In this document: piece after piece, positions 1-9,104 of the stretch
Layout: every line of letters begins with the position of its first letter
Position numbering within the stretch: position 1 is the first letter of the stretch
Source: JBBROS01 sp965213855
GTDB lineage: Bacteria > Pseudomonadota > Alphaproteobacteria > Acetobacterales > Acetobacteraceae
Direction of reading: 5' to 3'
Length of the DNA: 64,000 nt
Assembly (NCBI GenBank): GCA_965213855.1
Contig: CBDCAA010000008.1
Span: 1-64,000, forward strand
Notes under the pieces: model-generated
What the model was told of the DNA's origin: nothing
What the model saw: only the letters and a program-made list of their open reading frames with translations
Database searches by the model: none
Translations under genes and position numbers: made by a program

Positions 1-14
1 GCCTGTGTGCACAG

Positions 15-668
15 TTGGTCGCGAGCGGTCACAAGCGGCCGGTCTTGGTCAGCGACATGGAGCGGGCGTCCTGGGTGGGGTTGAGCGAGACGCCGCGCGT
101 ATTGTTCGTTTCCTCCGAAGCCGGCGAGGGCATCCGCTTCGTCGAGGAATTCCGCAGCATGCATTCCTCGACCAGCGTCGGCGTGCTCGCCGTCAACAAT
201 ACCGACGGGGAGTTCCTCTCGTGGGCCAGAGCCGGCATCTCCGGCTACGTCGAGCCGGACGCCTCGGTCGATGACATCGTTTCGACGATCGCTCGGCTGG
301 CCGATGGCGAGATCGTCTATCCTGCGCGTCTCTCGGCGCTCCTGCTCCACCATTTCAGCAATCGAAGCGCCACCGCGGCCGATTTCGAAAGCGTCAAGGG
401 CCTGACCCGGCGGGAGTTGGAGGTCATCAAGCTGCTCGCCGACGGACGGGCGAACAAGCAGATTGCGCGGGCTCTGGTGATCACCAACGCGACCGTGAAG
501 AATCATGTGCACAGTATTCTCGAAAAGTTAGACGTTCGCAGCCGGGGTGAAGCTGCCGCCTACTTCCACCGCCTCGCCGGCCTTCCCAAAGCCGCCAATG
601 CCATGAGCGCACCCGGGCTGACCCGTCGCCACGGCGAGGTCTCGATAGGCGCTCGCGTCAGCCGTTGA
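15..668 (+). CDS. LuxR-family DNA-binding response regulator (5' end may lie outside window)
   Basis: The C-terminal third is a clear LuxR-type helix-turn-helix (residues about 128-195), with the typical LTRRELEVIKLLADG start and a NATVKNHVHSIL recognition helix. The first 120 residues resemble a degenerate receiver domain: hydrophobic strands are present, but I do not see the acidic pocket and phospho-acceptor Asp clearly. The reading frame has no stop between base 3 and the TTG at 15, so the true start may be upstream of the window. It is probably a transcription factor for the neighbouring surface-polysaccharide-like genes, but that link is inferred from position only. The 3' end lies 7 bases from the convergent glycosyltransferase gene. 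Confidence 0.8.
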   Translation: MVASGHKRPVLVSDMERASWVGLSETPRVLFVSSEAGEGIRFVEEFRSMHSSTSVGVLAVNNTDGEFLSWARAGISGYVEPDASVDDIVSTIARLADGEIVYPARLSALLLHHFSNRSATAADFESVKGLTRRELEVIKLLADGRANKQIARALVITNATVKNHVHSILEKLDVRSRGEAAAYFHRLAGLPKAANAMSAPGLTRRHGEVSIGARVSR

Positions 669-675
669 CGATGGC

Positions 676-1686
676 CTAGACCGCGGCACGAGATGTCTTG
701 AACCGCTCGGCGAGACAGCTATCTCGCTGGTCTCGGCCAAGCAGACGTTCAGGGAGCACCTTGGCCTGAGCGGCTGCGCGCTGGCCCATCCAGCAGAGCG
801 TCTCCGGCGGGATCGAGAGCGCTGCTGACACCGATCGGCCGATCGCACCGGGTTCATGCGGATTGTATAACCATCCCGTCTCGCCAGGCGATATCAGCGC
901 CTGCATCACGCCCGCCCGGACGCTCCCGAACACCGGAAGCCCGGCGGTCATTGCTTCGACAACCACGTGTGCCCAACAACACGGCGATTCCGGTACCAGC
1001 AGCAGGTTGCTGCGGAGGAATACGTCCGCCAACTGTGGCCGGTCGAGCGCGGGCACAAACGACTGCCGCATGTTCGGCTGCAGCGGCTGGGCGTCCAGCA
1101 CCCCCTGCAAACACCCCGAGCCGATCCAGTCGATCGCGACCTGGGTTCCGGAATTGAGCGAAGCCCAGGCTTGCACTGACGTGAACAGGTCCATCACGCC
1201 TGCTTCGGGCTCGAGATCGCCCACGTAGACGAGGCGCCGCTCAGCCGCTCTCGATCGCGGGTGCACCGGGCGGAACAGCGCCCTGTCGCGCGGGACGCCG
1301 AGCCAGGCAATCCGATGGGCAGGGACGCCGCTGTCCTGAACGCGCCGGGCCACGTGTTCTGAGTTGGTGAGGATCAAGTCGGCGGCGGCGAGCGTCAACC
1401 GTTGCAGCGCGGTCAACGCCGCCGGAAGTTCGCGCAAGCGGAGCACCACGGCTGGCCTTTTCGCCAGTCTTCGCGCAATTGTGGCGGCCAAGGCGCCCAG
1501 GTCGGGCCGGTCCCGCATCAGGCACTTGCGGCCGCTCTCGAGCGTGCCCGGGCTTGTTGGCTGCTCAACGTTGGCTGGAGCATACCCAGCCGGAGCTGCA
1601 ACACTCGAGGTATGCGGCACGCGTAGACGCCTCCTGATCTCGTCGCGATCCGTCGGGTCAGCCGGCCGACGTCGACCCCGCTGCAC
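676..1686 (-). CDS. Glycosyltransferase, family 1/GT4-like, possibly N-terminally shortened
   Basis: The C-terminal domain is typical of GT-B enzymes: a nucleotide-sugar-binding segment near residue 150 (RRLVYVGDLEPEAGVMDL), then LLLVPESPCCWAHVVVEAM with the conserved Glu-rich patch around residue 245, and a GETGWLYNP-like loop. The N-terminal acceptor domain is unusually short and basic; the usual glycine-rich loop is missing. The real start could be the internal Met near residue 57, or the 5' end could be damaged. The role would be transfer of a sugar from a nucleotide donor to a lipid- or polysaccharide-linked acceptor at the cytoplasmic face of the membrane. It is convergent with the LuxR regulator. 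Confidence 0.75.
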   Translation of the reverse strand: MQRGRRRPADPTDRDEIRRRLRVPHTSSVAAPAGYAPANVEQPTSPGTLESGRKCLMRDRPDLGALAATIARRLAKRPAVVLRLRELPAALTALQRLTLAAADLILTNSEHVARRVQDSGVPAHRIAWLGVPRDRALFRPVHPRSRAAERRLVYVGDLEPEAGVMDLFTSVQAWASLNSGTQVAIDWIGSGCLQGVLDAQPLQPNMRQSFVPALDRPQLADVFLRSNLLLVPESPCCWAHVVVEAMTAGLPVFGSVRAGVMQALISPGETGWLYNPHEPGAIGRSVSAALSIPPETLCWMGQRAAAQAKVLPERLLGRDQRDSCLAERFKTSRAAV

Positions 1687-1839
1687 GACGCCGAAACTAT
1701 GGGGGGCAGCAACGCCTGTCTTGGCCTGTAATGACTAGGCATCAGGTCCATGCAAGCCAGGCCGAATGGTTCATTTTCGGCATGAGCGCGGAGGGCTAAC
1801 TTCGCACGTTACGGAGCGAGGGTCTGATGGAAGCCGACG

Positions 1840-2874
1840 TTGTCCTCCGACATTAACGCGGCGCTGCATCGGATCAAGGGGCCTTCCGGTGCCGCTCTTG
1901 CGTTGCTCCTTGCCTCGATCCTGGCGTCTTCCTGGATCGTGTTCTCCCGGTCAGGGCATCCGCGAACCCTAGCTGGCTTCGTTCGGTTCGCCTTCCCGGG
2001 TGCGGTGTTGCGCCACCCGTCCGCCCGCGCCGACATCCTGTTTTGGGTCACCCGCAAGCTGGTCATGTTGCCGCTCGCGGTACCGGCCAGCATGACGATC
2101 GCAGCGTCGATCGGGTATGCGACCTATTCAGGGCTACAGGCTCTGCTCGGTCTGCACGAGGCCGCAAAGCTTGAGCCGGGAGCCGTCGCGCTGCTGCTGT
2201 TTACCGGCTCTATGCTGCTCGCCTACGACCTGTCCTACTACGTTTATCACTCTTTGCAGCACCGTCTGCCGATCCTGTGGGAGCTTCATAAGGTGCACCA
2301 CTCTGCCGAAGTGATGGTCGGCACAACGAAAGACCGGGTCCACCCGATCGACGAGATCATGAACAAGATGTGGGACGGCCTGCTGACGGGGCCGATCTAC
2401 GGCATGTGGCTATTCTTCGTGTTCGATCCGGTCGAGCTGACGGTTCTTGGGATCAACGTCTATGTGCTCCGAAATATCATCATGATGGATTTCGTCCGGC
2501 ACACCCACCTGCGTGTGTCGTTTGGCCGGGTCGTCAACGCCGTCCTTCTCTGCCCGCACTACCATCAACTGCATCACAGCATCGACCCGCGGCATTACGA
2601 TCGCAATTTCGGATTGATGCTGAGCATCTGGGACCGGCTGTTCGGCACGCTGGCCGTGCCCGAGCCGGATGAGAGCTTTCGTTTCGGGCTCCCAGGCCGG
2701 GAGTCGGCAGATTACCGGTCATTATACGGGCTGTATGTGCTGCCGATCCGGCGTATGGCCTGGCATCTCCGACCCGGCCGGCATCTCCAAAGCCGGCCGA
2801 ACCTGGACAGCCAGCCAGGCCTTCCGTCGTCCGATCCGCAAGGGTCAGTCAGCCAGCACGCCGGCACCGCATGA
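1840..2874 (+). CDS. Sterol desaturase / fatty acid hydroxylase superfamily membrane protein
   Basis: A 344-residue membrane protein with the complete set of di-iron histidine clusters: HSLQH at 137-141, HKVHH at 150-154, HTH at 221-223 and HYHQLHH at 240-246. Hydrophobic segments lie near residues 18-36, 73-105, 115-137 and 185-212, as in the ERG3/FAH family. These enzymes use O2 and a redox partner to hydroxylate or desaturate lipid substrates; the substrate here is unknown. The start is TTG at 1840, because an in-frame TGA lies at 1825. The stop overlaps the ATG of the next gene (ATGA), so the two are probably translationally coupled. Confidence 0.85.
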   Translation: MSSDINAALHRIKGPSGAALALLLASILASSWIVFSRSGHPRTLAGFVRFAFPGAVLRHPSARADILFWVTRKLVMLPLAVPASMTIAASIGYATYSGLQALLGLHEAAKLEPGAVALLLFTGSMLLAYDLSYYVYHSLQHRLPILWELHKVHHSAEVMVGTTKDRVHPIDEIMNKMWDGLLTGPIYGMWLFFVFDPVELTVLGINVYVLRNIIMMDFVRHTHLRVSFGRVVNAVLLCPHYHQLHHSIDPRHYDRNFGLMLSIWDRLFGTLAVPEPDESFRFGLPGRESADYRSLYGLYVLPIRRMAWHLRPGRHLQSRPNLDSQPGLPSSDPQGSVSQHAGTA

Positions 2875-4067
2875 CGTTGCGACGCGAACTGGTCACCCAG
2901 ACGGAGCGCTTCAATGAGCTCGGTGCCGCATGGGACTTGCTGCTGGACCAATCCGGCGGAAGCCTGTTTCAGAGCCACGGTTGGATCCTCGCCTGGTGGT
3001 CGGCGCGCATGCTGACCGAACAGTCGCGATTGCACATCGGACTGTGCTGGGAAGGCGATCGGCTACGCGCCGTCATTCCGTGCGCGACCCGGCGGCATCG
3101 CGGCATCCGCGTCTTGGAATGGGCGGCCAAGGAGTGCAGCGACTACTGCGACGCGATCGCCGGGCCTTCGCCCGAGGCCGCTTTGGCGCAGGCATGGCGG
3201 GCTATTGCGTCTGGCGGCTTCCACGTCGTTTACCTGAGCCACATCCGTCCCGACGCCACGATCAGGCGGCTGGCCAGTGCCCGGCCGGCCTGCGCCCTGC
3301 GCCCCAGCGCACGAACCGACCAGACACTTCAGGTCGGCGGCGCGGGGCTGACGGGCGCCGGCTGGTTCAAGGCTTTGAGCAAGAAGGCCCGCAACAACCA
3401 CACGCGCGGCAGACGAATACTCGGTGAACTTGGGGGCGAAGTTGGGGGCGAGCTGGGGAGCCGGAGCGGCGCCGTGTCGGCCGGCGTCGCCACCGGGGCC
3501 GACGCGGCCCGCAAGCTCGAGCAGATGATCGATTTCAAGCGCCAGTGGTTGCAAGCTACGAACCGCCGAAGCCCCATGCTGCGCGATGACGCCCGCCGTC
3601 TTCGCAGTCTCGTCGCCTACCTGCAGGACCGAGGCGCGCTGCAGCTCTTCAGCCTCGATTGCAACGGCGAACTCGTGGCAGGGCTGGTCAGCATCGTGCA
3701 CGGTCAGCAGGTCGCCCCCTTCTTCTCGGCGTTCGACCCTCGGTTCGAGCGCGCGTCGCCGGGCACGCTGGTGATCGTCGAGCAGTTGATGTGGGCGTTC
3801 GACCAGGGCTTGCCCGAGGTGGACTTCCTGTGCGGCGACGAAGCCTACAAGGCCAAGTTCGCGACCTCCAGCACCCGCCTGTCGGCCTATGTCGGCGCTC
3901 GAACTCGCCTTGGCCATGTCGCCCTGGCGATCGCCGAGCGGCTCGAGCGGCCGTGGATGCTCGGCCGGTTCCGTTCCGCTCGGGCTTTGGATCAAGCCGG
4001 GCCGAAGACGGCGCCCGGTCCAGGCGTCCCGCCCGCCCGGCTCCTGGCCGGCCTCGGCGGTGTATAA
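2871..4067 (+). CDS. GNAT-fold acyltransferase, CelD/BcsL-like
   Basis: A 398-residue protein of the GNAT_6 (CelD-like) type. The N-terminal half has the typical pattern of an aromatic-rich stretch (QSHGWILAWWSARM) and an IPCATRRHRGIRVLEW strand. The central part carries the family's SKKARNNHTRGRR motif, and the C-terminal part has the GNAT acyl-CoA core ending in EVDFLCGDEAYKAKFA. Relatives sit in cellulose and exopolysaccharide loci and are thought to acylate polymer or precursor. The ATG overlaps the stop of the hydroxylase gene by 4 bases. A Gly/Glu-rich insert near residues 184-196 looks like local sequence expansion. Confidence 0.82.
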   Translation: MTLRRELVTQTERFNELGAAWDLLLDQSGGSLFQSHGWILAWWSARMLTEQSRLHIGLCWEGDRLRAVIPCATRRHRGIRVLEWAAKECSDYCDAIAGPSPEAALAQAWRAIASGGFHVVYLSHIRPDATIRRLASARPACALRPSARTDQTLQVGGAGLTGAGWFKALSKKARNNHTRGRRILGELGGEVGGELGSRSGAVSAGVATGADAARKLEQMIDFKRQWLQATNRRSPMLRDDARRLRSLVAYLQDRGALQLFSLDCNGELVAGLVSIVHGQQVAPFFSAFDPRFERASPGTLVIVEQLMWAFDQGLPEVDFLCGDEAYKAKFATSSTRLSAYVGARTRLGHVALAIAERLERPWMLGRFRSARALDQAGPKTAPGPGVPPARLLAGLGGV

Positions 4068-4104
4068 GAGTGCAGGCCCGAGCGGCCAGCCACGGGTCGC
4101 AGCC

Positions 4105-5937
4105 GTGACGTGGGAGCATGAGGTGGACGCACCCGTGACCGCCGGCGCAGCCGCCCCGGTGACGGCGACAACCCGCGCCGCTCGGCTGCGGCCGGTCTAC
4201 TTCAAGGCCTGGTCCGTGACCTGCGCCCATCTGTCCGCGGCGATCGCGGATGGCCCGGGTCTTGTCCTGCTCGTCGGGCCAGAGGGCTCCGGGAAGTCCT
4301 ATACGTTCGCCGCACTCGCCACCGGGGTGAAGAATCGCGCGATCAACATCCGCCGGCCTGACGAGGAGCCGCGCCCCGAGACGGCGGTGGACATGGTCGA
4401 CCCGATCGGTGCCGGCCCGCTCGACACGCTCGTGACGCCGGCCTTCATGGTCGTCCGAGTCCTAGCGGTCCGCCCGGAGCAGTTGGAAGCCGTCCTCGAC
4501 CGCTGCCCGAACGCGCGCGTCGTGCCGATGCGGCCCATGACACAACGGGACGTGCGCATGTTCGTCGATGCACGTCGGAGCCAGATGCGCCGGTCGGCGG
4601 ACGCTCGGACGCTCCGGGCGATCGCCGCGCTCACGAGCTTCGGCCTCACGAACCCGGGCGTCCTGGACCATCTGATCGAGGAGATCCTTGGCGGCAGGCT
4701 GGAGACGGATGCACGCCAGGCCTTGCCCGGGCGGAGCGGTGCGGCGGCGCCGACGTTTGCAGACCTCCAGGGCGCGGCGCCGCACGCCTTCGAGGCTGGG
4801 CCGGACTTCGCACTCGAACCCGACCGTCCGGAGCGCTCGGACCGGGGCGAGCGGCGCGGTGCGCGGTGGGATGCCGCCTCGGCCGCCTTCGCGTCCGAGC
4901 TGGGCGGGCGGACGCGGGGCATTGACCCGCCTCGGGCGGTGCCGTTTCGATTTGCCGATCAGTTGGAACGGGCGTTCCAGCCGATGCCGTACGGCTCCGG
5001 ATGGGGCGGGAAGGATGTGCAGTCCCGGGCGCGGCGGCCGCGTCAAGCGGACCAGACGTTCGAGGCGACGTCGTGGGACATGCTGAAATCATCTCCGGCC
5101 GACATCGTCCAGGGCCACGCCGCGGCGCCTCGCCCTCGCCGGCCTTATGTTCAGGCGATTGCCGGTGTTGCCGTGGTGTTCGGTGTGGGCGCCGTCTACG
5201 CGTTGTCCGGGCATCGGGAGAACGCCGCGGTGGATACGTGGGCACCCGCGAGCGTGCTTGCAGCGACGTCCCCGTCCGCCAACGTGGTCCTGCCGGTCGC
5301 GGTGGCCATGCCGGTGCCCCTGCCGACGTACGCCGTCGCGGAGGCCGGCTCGATCGGGGCCGCCGTCCCTGCCTCACCAGCCGACGACGTCGCGCCTGGC
5401 GCAGTCGAGGCGTCCGGGTCGGCCGGCCGGTCCACGATCGCCGCCGAGGTGCCCCGGACCAAGTTTGCGACCGCGGCCATGCCGGAGGAACGGCCCGTCC
5501 CGATCGACACGCCGGTTGCTCAACCCCCACGCTCGGGGCCGGTTACCGCCTCGGCCGTCCCGCCCACCTGGACCGGGACGCCCGAGCCGGTGGCGACGCA
5601 AGCGCCCGCCCCGACCCTGCCCGAGCCGGCCCTCCACGGGGGCGCGGTCGCAAGCCCGTCGGACAGAGTCGGGCCGGCTCCACACCAGGCCAGCACCGAG
5701 GCGGCCGCCAAGCCTGACGTCGTCCCGCGGCCAGCGCCGCCCGAGGACGCAACCCATCTCCTCCGCCTCGGGAAGGCGCTCCTGTCGATCGGACAGCAGG
5801 CGGACGGCAGACGCCTGCTCGAGGCGTCCGCCGACCTCGGCAACACGGAGGCGCGCGCCATCCTAGCGGGGAAGACTCATGCGCGCTCCGGCAAGGCCGA
5901 CGGATCCTCGGCCGCTCCGCCGCGATCGGCGCGATGA
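4105..5937 (+). CDS. P-loop ATPase with ExeA-like N-terminus, one membrane segment and Sel1/TPR-like C-terminus
   Basis: With a GTG start at 4105 the protein is 610 residues. A Walker A motif (GPEGSGKS) lies at about residues 58-65, followed by an AAA-type core with an Arg-rich lid and an alpha-helical domain (to about 200), similar to ExeA/GspA-type ATPases. A long low-complexity stretch follows, then one membrane helix near residues 350-368 (AIAGVAVVFGVGAVYAL). A Pro/Ala-rich periplasmic linker leads to a short Sel1/TPR-like repeat at the end (LLRLGKALLSIGQQADGRRL). This layout fits a membrane-anchored ATPase of a secretion or envelope-assembly machine. The open frame extends upstream into the acyltransferase gene, but the homology starts after 4105. 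Confidence 0.72.
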   Translation: MTWEHEVDAPVTAGAAAPVTATTRAARLRPVYFKAWSVTCAHLSAAIADGPGLVLLVGPEGSGKSYTFAALATGVKNRAINIRRPDEEPRPETAVDMVDPIGAGPLDTLVTPAFMVVRVLAVRPEQLEAVLDRCPNARVVPMRPMTQRDVRMFVDARRSQMRRSADARTLRAIAALTSFGLTNPGVLDHLIEEILGGRLETDARQALPGRSGAAAPTFADLQGAAPHAFEAGPDFALEPDRPERSDRGERRGARWDAASAAFASELGGRTRGIDPPRAVPFRFADQLERAFQPMPYGSGWGGKDVQSRARRPRQADQTFEATSWDMLKSSPADIVQGHAAAPRPRRPYVQAIAGVAVVFGVGAVYALSGHRENAAVDTWAPASVLAATSPSANVVLPVAVAMPVPLPTYAVAEAGSIGAAVPASPADDVAPGAVEASGSAGRSTIAAEVPRTKFATAAMPEERPVPIDTPVAQPPRSGPVTASAVPPTWTGTPEPVATQAPAPTLPEPALHGGAVASPSDRVGPAPHQASTEAAAKPDVVPRPAPPEDATHLLRLGKALLSIGQQADGRRLLEASADLGNTEARAILAGKTHARSGKADGSSAAPPRSAR

Positions 5938-5998
5938 GGCGCGTCGCCCAAGGCTGACCCGGCTGCCTGACGGCGTGCAGAGGAACCGGTCCACGGCG

Positions 5999-6165
5999 TC
6001 AGCGGCGGCCGAGTTCGCTCCGCCAGTTGTGGGCCTCCTTGAAGCCGAGCAACTCGCGGGCGCGCCGGTTGCTGAGCAGCGTTTCAAACTCGCCGAGCGC
6101 ACGGGTGAGGCGGACGCCGGGATAGTATCGCCGAAGCAGCGGCGCACCACGCAGCGCGCCCTTGC
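5999..6165 (-). pseudogene. C-terminal remnant of an NAD-dependent epimerase/dehydratase
   Basis: Read on the minus strand, about 50 codons end with LLSNRRARELLGFKEAHNWR, the usual tail of extended-SDR sugar epimerases in which a conserved segment carries (K/R)AR-LLGF and a W near the end. No Rossmann domain or upstream part is present. The fragment lies between the ATPase gene and an HsdR remnant, so it is probably a deletion relic. The assignment rests on this short tail alone. Confidence 0.45.
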
Positions 6166-6177
6166 GGAGGCCGAGCC

Positions 6178-6720
6178 CGACAAGACGATCGTCGAACGCT
6201 ACTACCAGCACCGCGCCATCCGCCGCATCGCCGAGACCTTCGAGGTGGATCGGCAGCGCCGGGCCTTGGTGGTGATGGCGACGGGGGCGGGCAAGACGCG
6301 CACTGTGATCGCCCTGGCGGATCTGCTGATGCGGGCGAACTGGGCAAATCGCATCCTCTTCCTGGCGGACCGAACGGCTCTGGTGCGGCAGGCGGTGAAC
6401 GCCTTCAAGGCGCATCTGCCGGCCTCGGCCCCTGTGAACCTGCTGACGGACAAGGCAGCGGAGGGCCGGGTCTTCGTGTCGACCTATCCGACGATGATGG
6501 GGCTGATCGAGGAGCAAGACGGCCCCCAACGGCGCTTCGGCGTCGGGCACTTCGACCTGATCATCGTGGACGAGGCGCATCGGTCCAGCTACCGGAAGTA
6601 TGGCGCGATCTTCGACTGGTTCGACAGCCTGCTGGTCGGCCTGACGGCCACGCCGAAGGACGAGATCGACCGCAACACCTACAGCCTGTTCCAGCTCGAG
6701 ACGGTTGTGCCGACCGACGC
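6178..6720 (+). pseudogene. hsdR: Fragment of type I restriction enzyme R subunit (HsdR helicase core)
   Basis: About 180 codons match the motor of EcoEI-type HsdR: an arrival motif (ERYYQHRAIRRIAETF), Walker A ATGAGKTRTVIALAD, motif II DEAHRSSYRKYGAIFDWFD and motif III GLTATPKDEIDRNTYSLF. Similarity stops abruptly after FQLETVVPTDA, where unrelated sequence starts. The N-terminal nuclease domain and the C-terminal half of the motor are missing, and there are no HsdM or HsdS genes nearby. An open frame runs from 5879 to 6793, but its ends are not HsdR-like. The remnant shows that a type I restriction system was once here. Confidence 0.85.
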
Positions 6721-6845
6721 CCTTTCCATGTCGCTCACGTTCGCAGCTGTGGCTACATCGTCACTTGGACGTGTTCGTGTCGGCAGCATCTGAATGTCGC
6801 CCCACCCTGTTTTGGTATTGGCAGGACCAAAGCTTGCTACAAGCA

Positions 6846-7235
6846 ATGAGGGTGATCATGCCGCACCGGCGCATTCTGGTTGTCGAAGATGAGTTCTTCA
6901 TCAGGCTTTTGCTTGCCGAAGTACTTGCCGATCAGGGATACGAGGTCATCGAAGCCGAGACTGGCGACGAGGCTGTCGACCTGATCGACTATCCGGACAG
7001 CTTTGACGCTATAGTTACCGATATCCATATGCCGGGCAGGCGGAACGGCATCGACGTCGCTCGATATGCGCGAGAGCGCCACCCTACAATTCCCGTAATC
7101 TACTGCACGGGACGACAAAAACATGCTTGGGACTGGCCAACTACTGATTGCAAAGCCGTATGTCGCGTTACGGGTCGCTGACGCATTGAACCGTTTGATC
7201 GCTGCGGACTCTTTGAAGAACGTGGCCATACGGTG
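6846..7235 (+). pseudogene. Single-domain response regulator (CheY-like), frameshifted near 7110
   Basis: From ATG 6846 the protein has a good receiver start: HRRILVVEDEFFIRLLLAEV with the acidic pair, then FDAIVTDIHMPG with the phospho-acceptor Asp, and IPVIYCTGR. After that the frame loses similarity and stops at 7181. The missing end is present in another frame from about 7114: GTGQLLIAKPYVALRVADA, containing the conserved Lys-Pro pair, continuing to a TGA at 7233-7235. One inserted or lost base near 7108-7116 (an A-rich stretch) restores a complete receiver of about 129 residues. It may be true decay or a sequence error. No kinase is adjacent. Confidence 0.75.
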
Positions 7236-7467
7236 ACTGATCCGGCATCGCTGGGATGTTCACCACCCATCAACGGCTGTTGCTGTGTCAAACGCGTCCA
7301 CGGTCTTGAACGACAACAATTCGCCGAATGCAAAGAACGACCGTCCACCTCGACCCGCCGATACCCGTGATTGACGCTTCAACGCAGCACGACCGCCCGC
7401 CGTGAATTGTTGGCAAGCTTGCGGCGGCAGAGCGGGATGACGGTTCGAGAGCTTTAATCGCTTGTGC

Positions 7468-7530
7468 TGTTGAGTTGCATTGAGATCTGACCCGGAGAGG
7501 GTCTGAGTTTTCGCTGAGAAATGACCCGTG
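7468..7530 (+). repeat. IS21 left terminal inverted repeat with two transposase boxes
   Basis: The first 28 bases match the reverse complement of the right end at about 22 positions. Box 1 (TTGAGATCTGACCCGG) is at 7480-7495 and box 2 (CTGAGAAATGACCCG) at 7514-7528. An ATG inside box 2 (7521) keeps the istA frame open but is not the likely start. Confidence 0.8.
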
Positions 7531-7580
7531 TCTGTTTCACACCTCCTGGCGCAATCGCCGGGATTTCTGGAGTGATCGAC

Positions 7581-9104
7581 ATGGAGTTGTTGAGTGTAAT
7601 CCGGCGGTGGCATTACCGGGACCACATGCCGATCCGCGAGATCGAGCGTCGGACCGGCCTATCGCGGAACACCGTGCGCAAGTATCTGCGATCGGACGCC
7701 GTCGAAGTGCGGTTCAAAGTTCCGGAGCGTCCGAGCCGCTTGGATCCGTTCGCCGATAAGCTGTCGCGTTGGTTGGAGATGGAGGCGGGCAAGGGACGCA
7801 AGGTGCGCCGGACCGCGCGGCGGCTCCACGCTGATCTGGTCGTGCTGGGCTACGACGGCTCCTACGCGCGGGTTGCGGCCTTTGTCCGGCACTGGCGGGC
7901 GGATCGAGAGGTTGCGCAGCGCACCACAGGGCGTGGCGTGTTCGTGCCGCTCGTTTTCCCGCCCGGCGACGCGTTCCAGTTTGACTGGAGCGAGGATTGG
8001 GCGGTGATCGACGGCAAGCGGGTCAAGCTGCAAGCCGCACACACCAAGCTGGCGCACAGCAGGGCCTTTGTGGTTCGGGCCTACCGGCTGCAGACCCACG
8101 AGATGCTGTTTGACGCCCTGGCCGAGGCGTTCCGGGTGCTGGGCGGGGTTCCGCGCCGCGGTATCTTCGACAACATGCGGACCGCTGTTGATCGCGTCGG
8201 CGCCGGCAAGATGCGGCAGGTCAACGCTCGTTTTGCCGCCATGGCCAGTCATTATCTCTTCGAGCCGACGTTCTGCAGTCCGGCCTCTGGGTGGGAGAAA
8301 GGTCAAGTAGAGAAAAACGTGCAGGATACCCGGCGCCAGATCTGGCAGGCCATGCCGAGCTTCTCGGATCTGCCTTCGCTCAACACGTGGCTCGAGGCGC
8401 GCTGCGTCGAGCGTTGGGGCGAGATCGCGCACGGGCTCCTGCCGGGCAGCGTCGCCGACGTACACGCTCAGGAGCAAGTCAGCCTAATGCCGCTGGGACG
8501 GGCGTTCGACGGCTTTGTCGAGCATACCAAGCGGGTCTCGCCAACCTGCCTGGTTCATTTCGATGCCAACCGCTACAGCGTTCCAGCGTCGTTCGCCAAC
8601 CGGCCGGTCAGCCTGCGGGTCTACCCTGACCGACTGGTCGTGGTGGCCGAGGGCCAGGTGGTATGCGAGCACGCCCGCATCGTCGAGCGCGCGCACGACC
8701 TTCCCCGCCGCACCATCTACGACTGGCGGCACTACCTGGCGGTGATCCAGCGCAAACCGGGTGCCCTGCGCAACGGCGCACCCTTTGCCGAGATGCCGGA
8801 GGCGTTCCGCAGGCTGCAAGCCCAGCTACTGCAGCGACCGGGGGGCGACCGGGAGATGGTGGACATCTTGGCCCTCGTGCTGCAGCACGACGAGCAAGCG
8901 GTGCTGTGCGCGGTTGAACTGGCGCTCGAGGACGGCGTCGCCACCAAGACCAACGTCCTGAATGTCCTGCACCGGCTGACTGACGGCGGTGGCGCCGCCA
9001 CGGTCATCGATGCGCCGCAGGCCCTGGTGTTGCGCCAGGAGCCGAGGGCCGACATCGAGCGCTACGACGCGCTGCGGGACCGGGAGGTGCGCCATGCGTC
9101 ATGA
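7581..9104 (+). CDS. istA: IS21-family transposase IstA (DDE recombinase)
   Basis: About 507 residues from ATG 7581. The N-terminal helix-turn-helix (HYRDHMPIREIERRTGLSRN) binds the terminal boxes. The RNase H-like catalytic core includes FQFDWSEDWAVI (first Asp), a second Asp in RRGIFDNMRTAV, and the Glu in GWEKGQVEKNVQDTR. It cuts and joins the element's ends during transposition, with IstB as helper ATPase. The frame is also open from 7521, but residues before 7581 are not family-like. It overlaps istB by 11 bases. The gene appears intact, so the element could be active. Confidence 0.95.
   Translation: MELLSVIRRWHYRDHMPIREIERRTGLSRNTVRKYLRSDAVEVRFKVPERPSRLDPFADKLSRWLEMEAGKGRKVRRTARRLHADLVVLGYDGSYARVAAFVRHWRADREVAQRTTGRGVFVPLVFPPGDAFQFDWSEDWAVIDGKRVKLQAAHTKLAHSRAFVVRAYRLQTHEMLFDALAEAFRVLGGVPRRGIFDNMRTAVDRVGAGKMRQVNARFAAMASHYLFEPTFCSPASGWEKGQVEKNVQDTRRQIWQAMPSFSDLPSLNTWLEARCVERWGEIAHGLLPGSVADVHAQEQVSLMPLGRAFDGFVEHTKRVSPTCLVHFDANRYSVPASFANRPVSLRVYPDRLVVVAEGQVVCEHARIVERAHDLPRRTIYDWRHYLAVIQRKPGALRNGAPFAEMPEAFRRLQAQLLQRPGGDREMVDILALVLQHDEQAVLCAVELALEDGVATKTNVLNVLHRLTDGGGAATVIDAPQALVLRQEPRADIERYDALRDREVRHAS

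Noticed and set aside
3063..3995. 310-codon open frame on the minus strand
   Set aside because: It lies opposite the CelD-like acyltransferase, which has real motifs. The opposite frame is only open because of high third-position GC.
7521..7580. ATG at 7521 as the istA start
   Set aside because: The codon lies inside the terminal repeat; family similarity begins at ATG 7581.
7260..7625. 121-codon minus-strand frame left of the IS21 element
   Set aside because: It crosses the IS end into the element, has no motif, and does not continue the truncated SMP-30-like gene.
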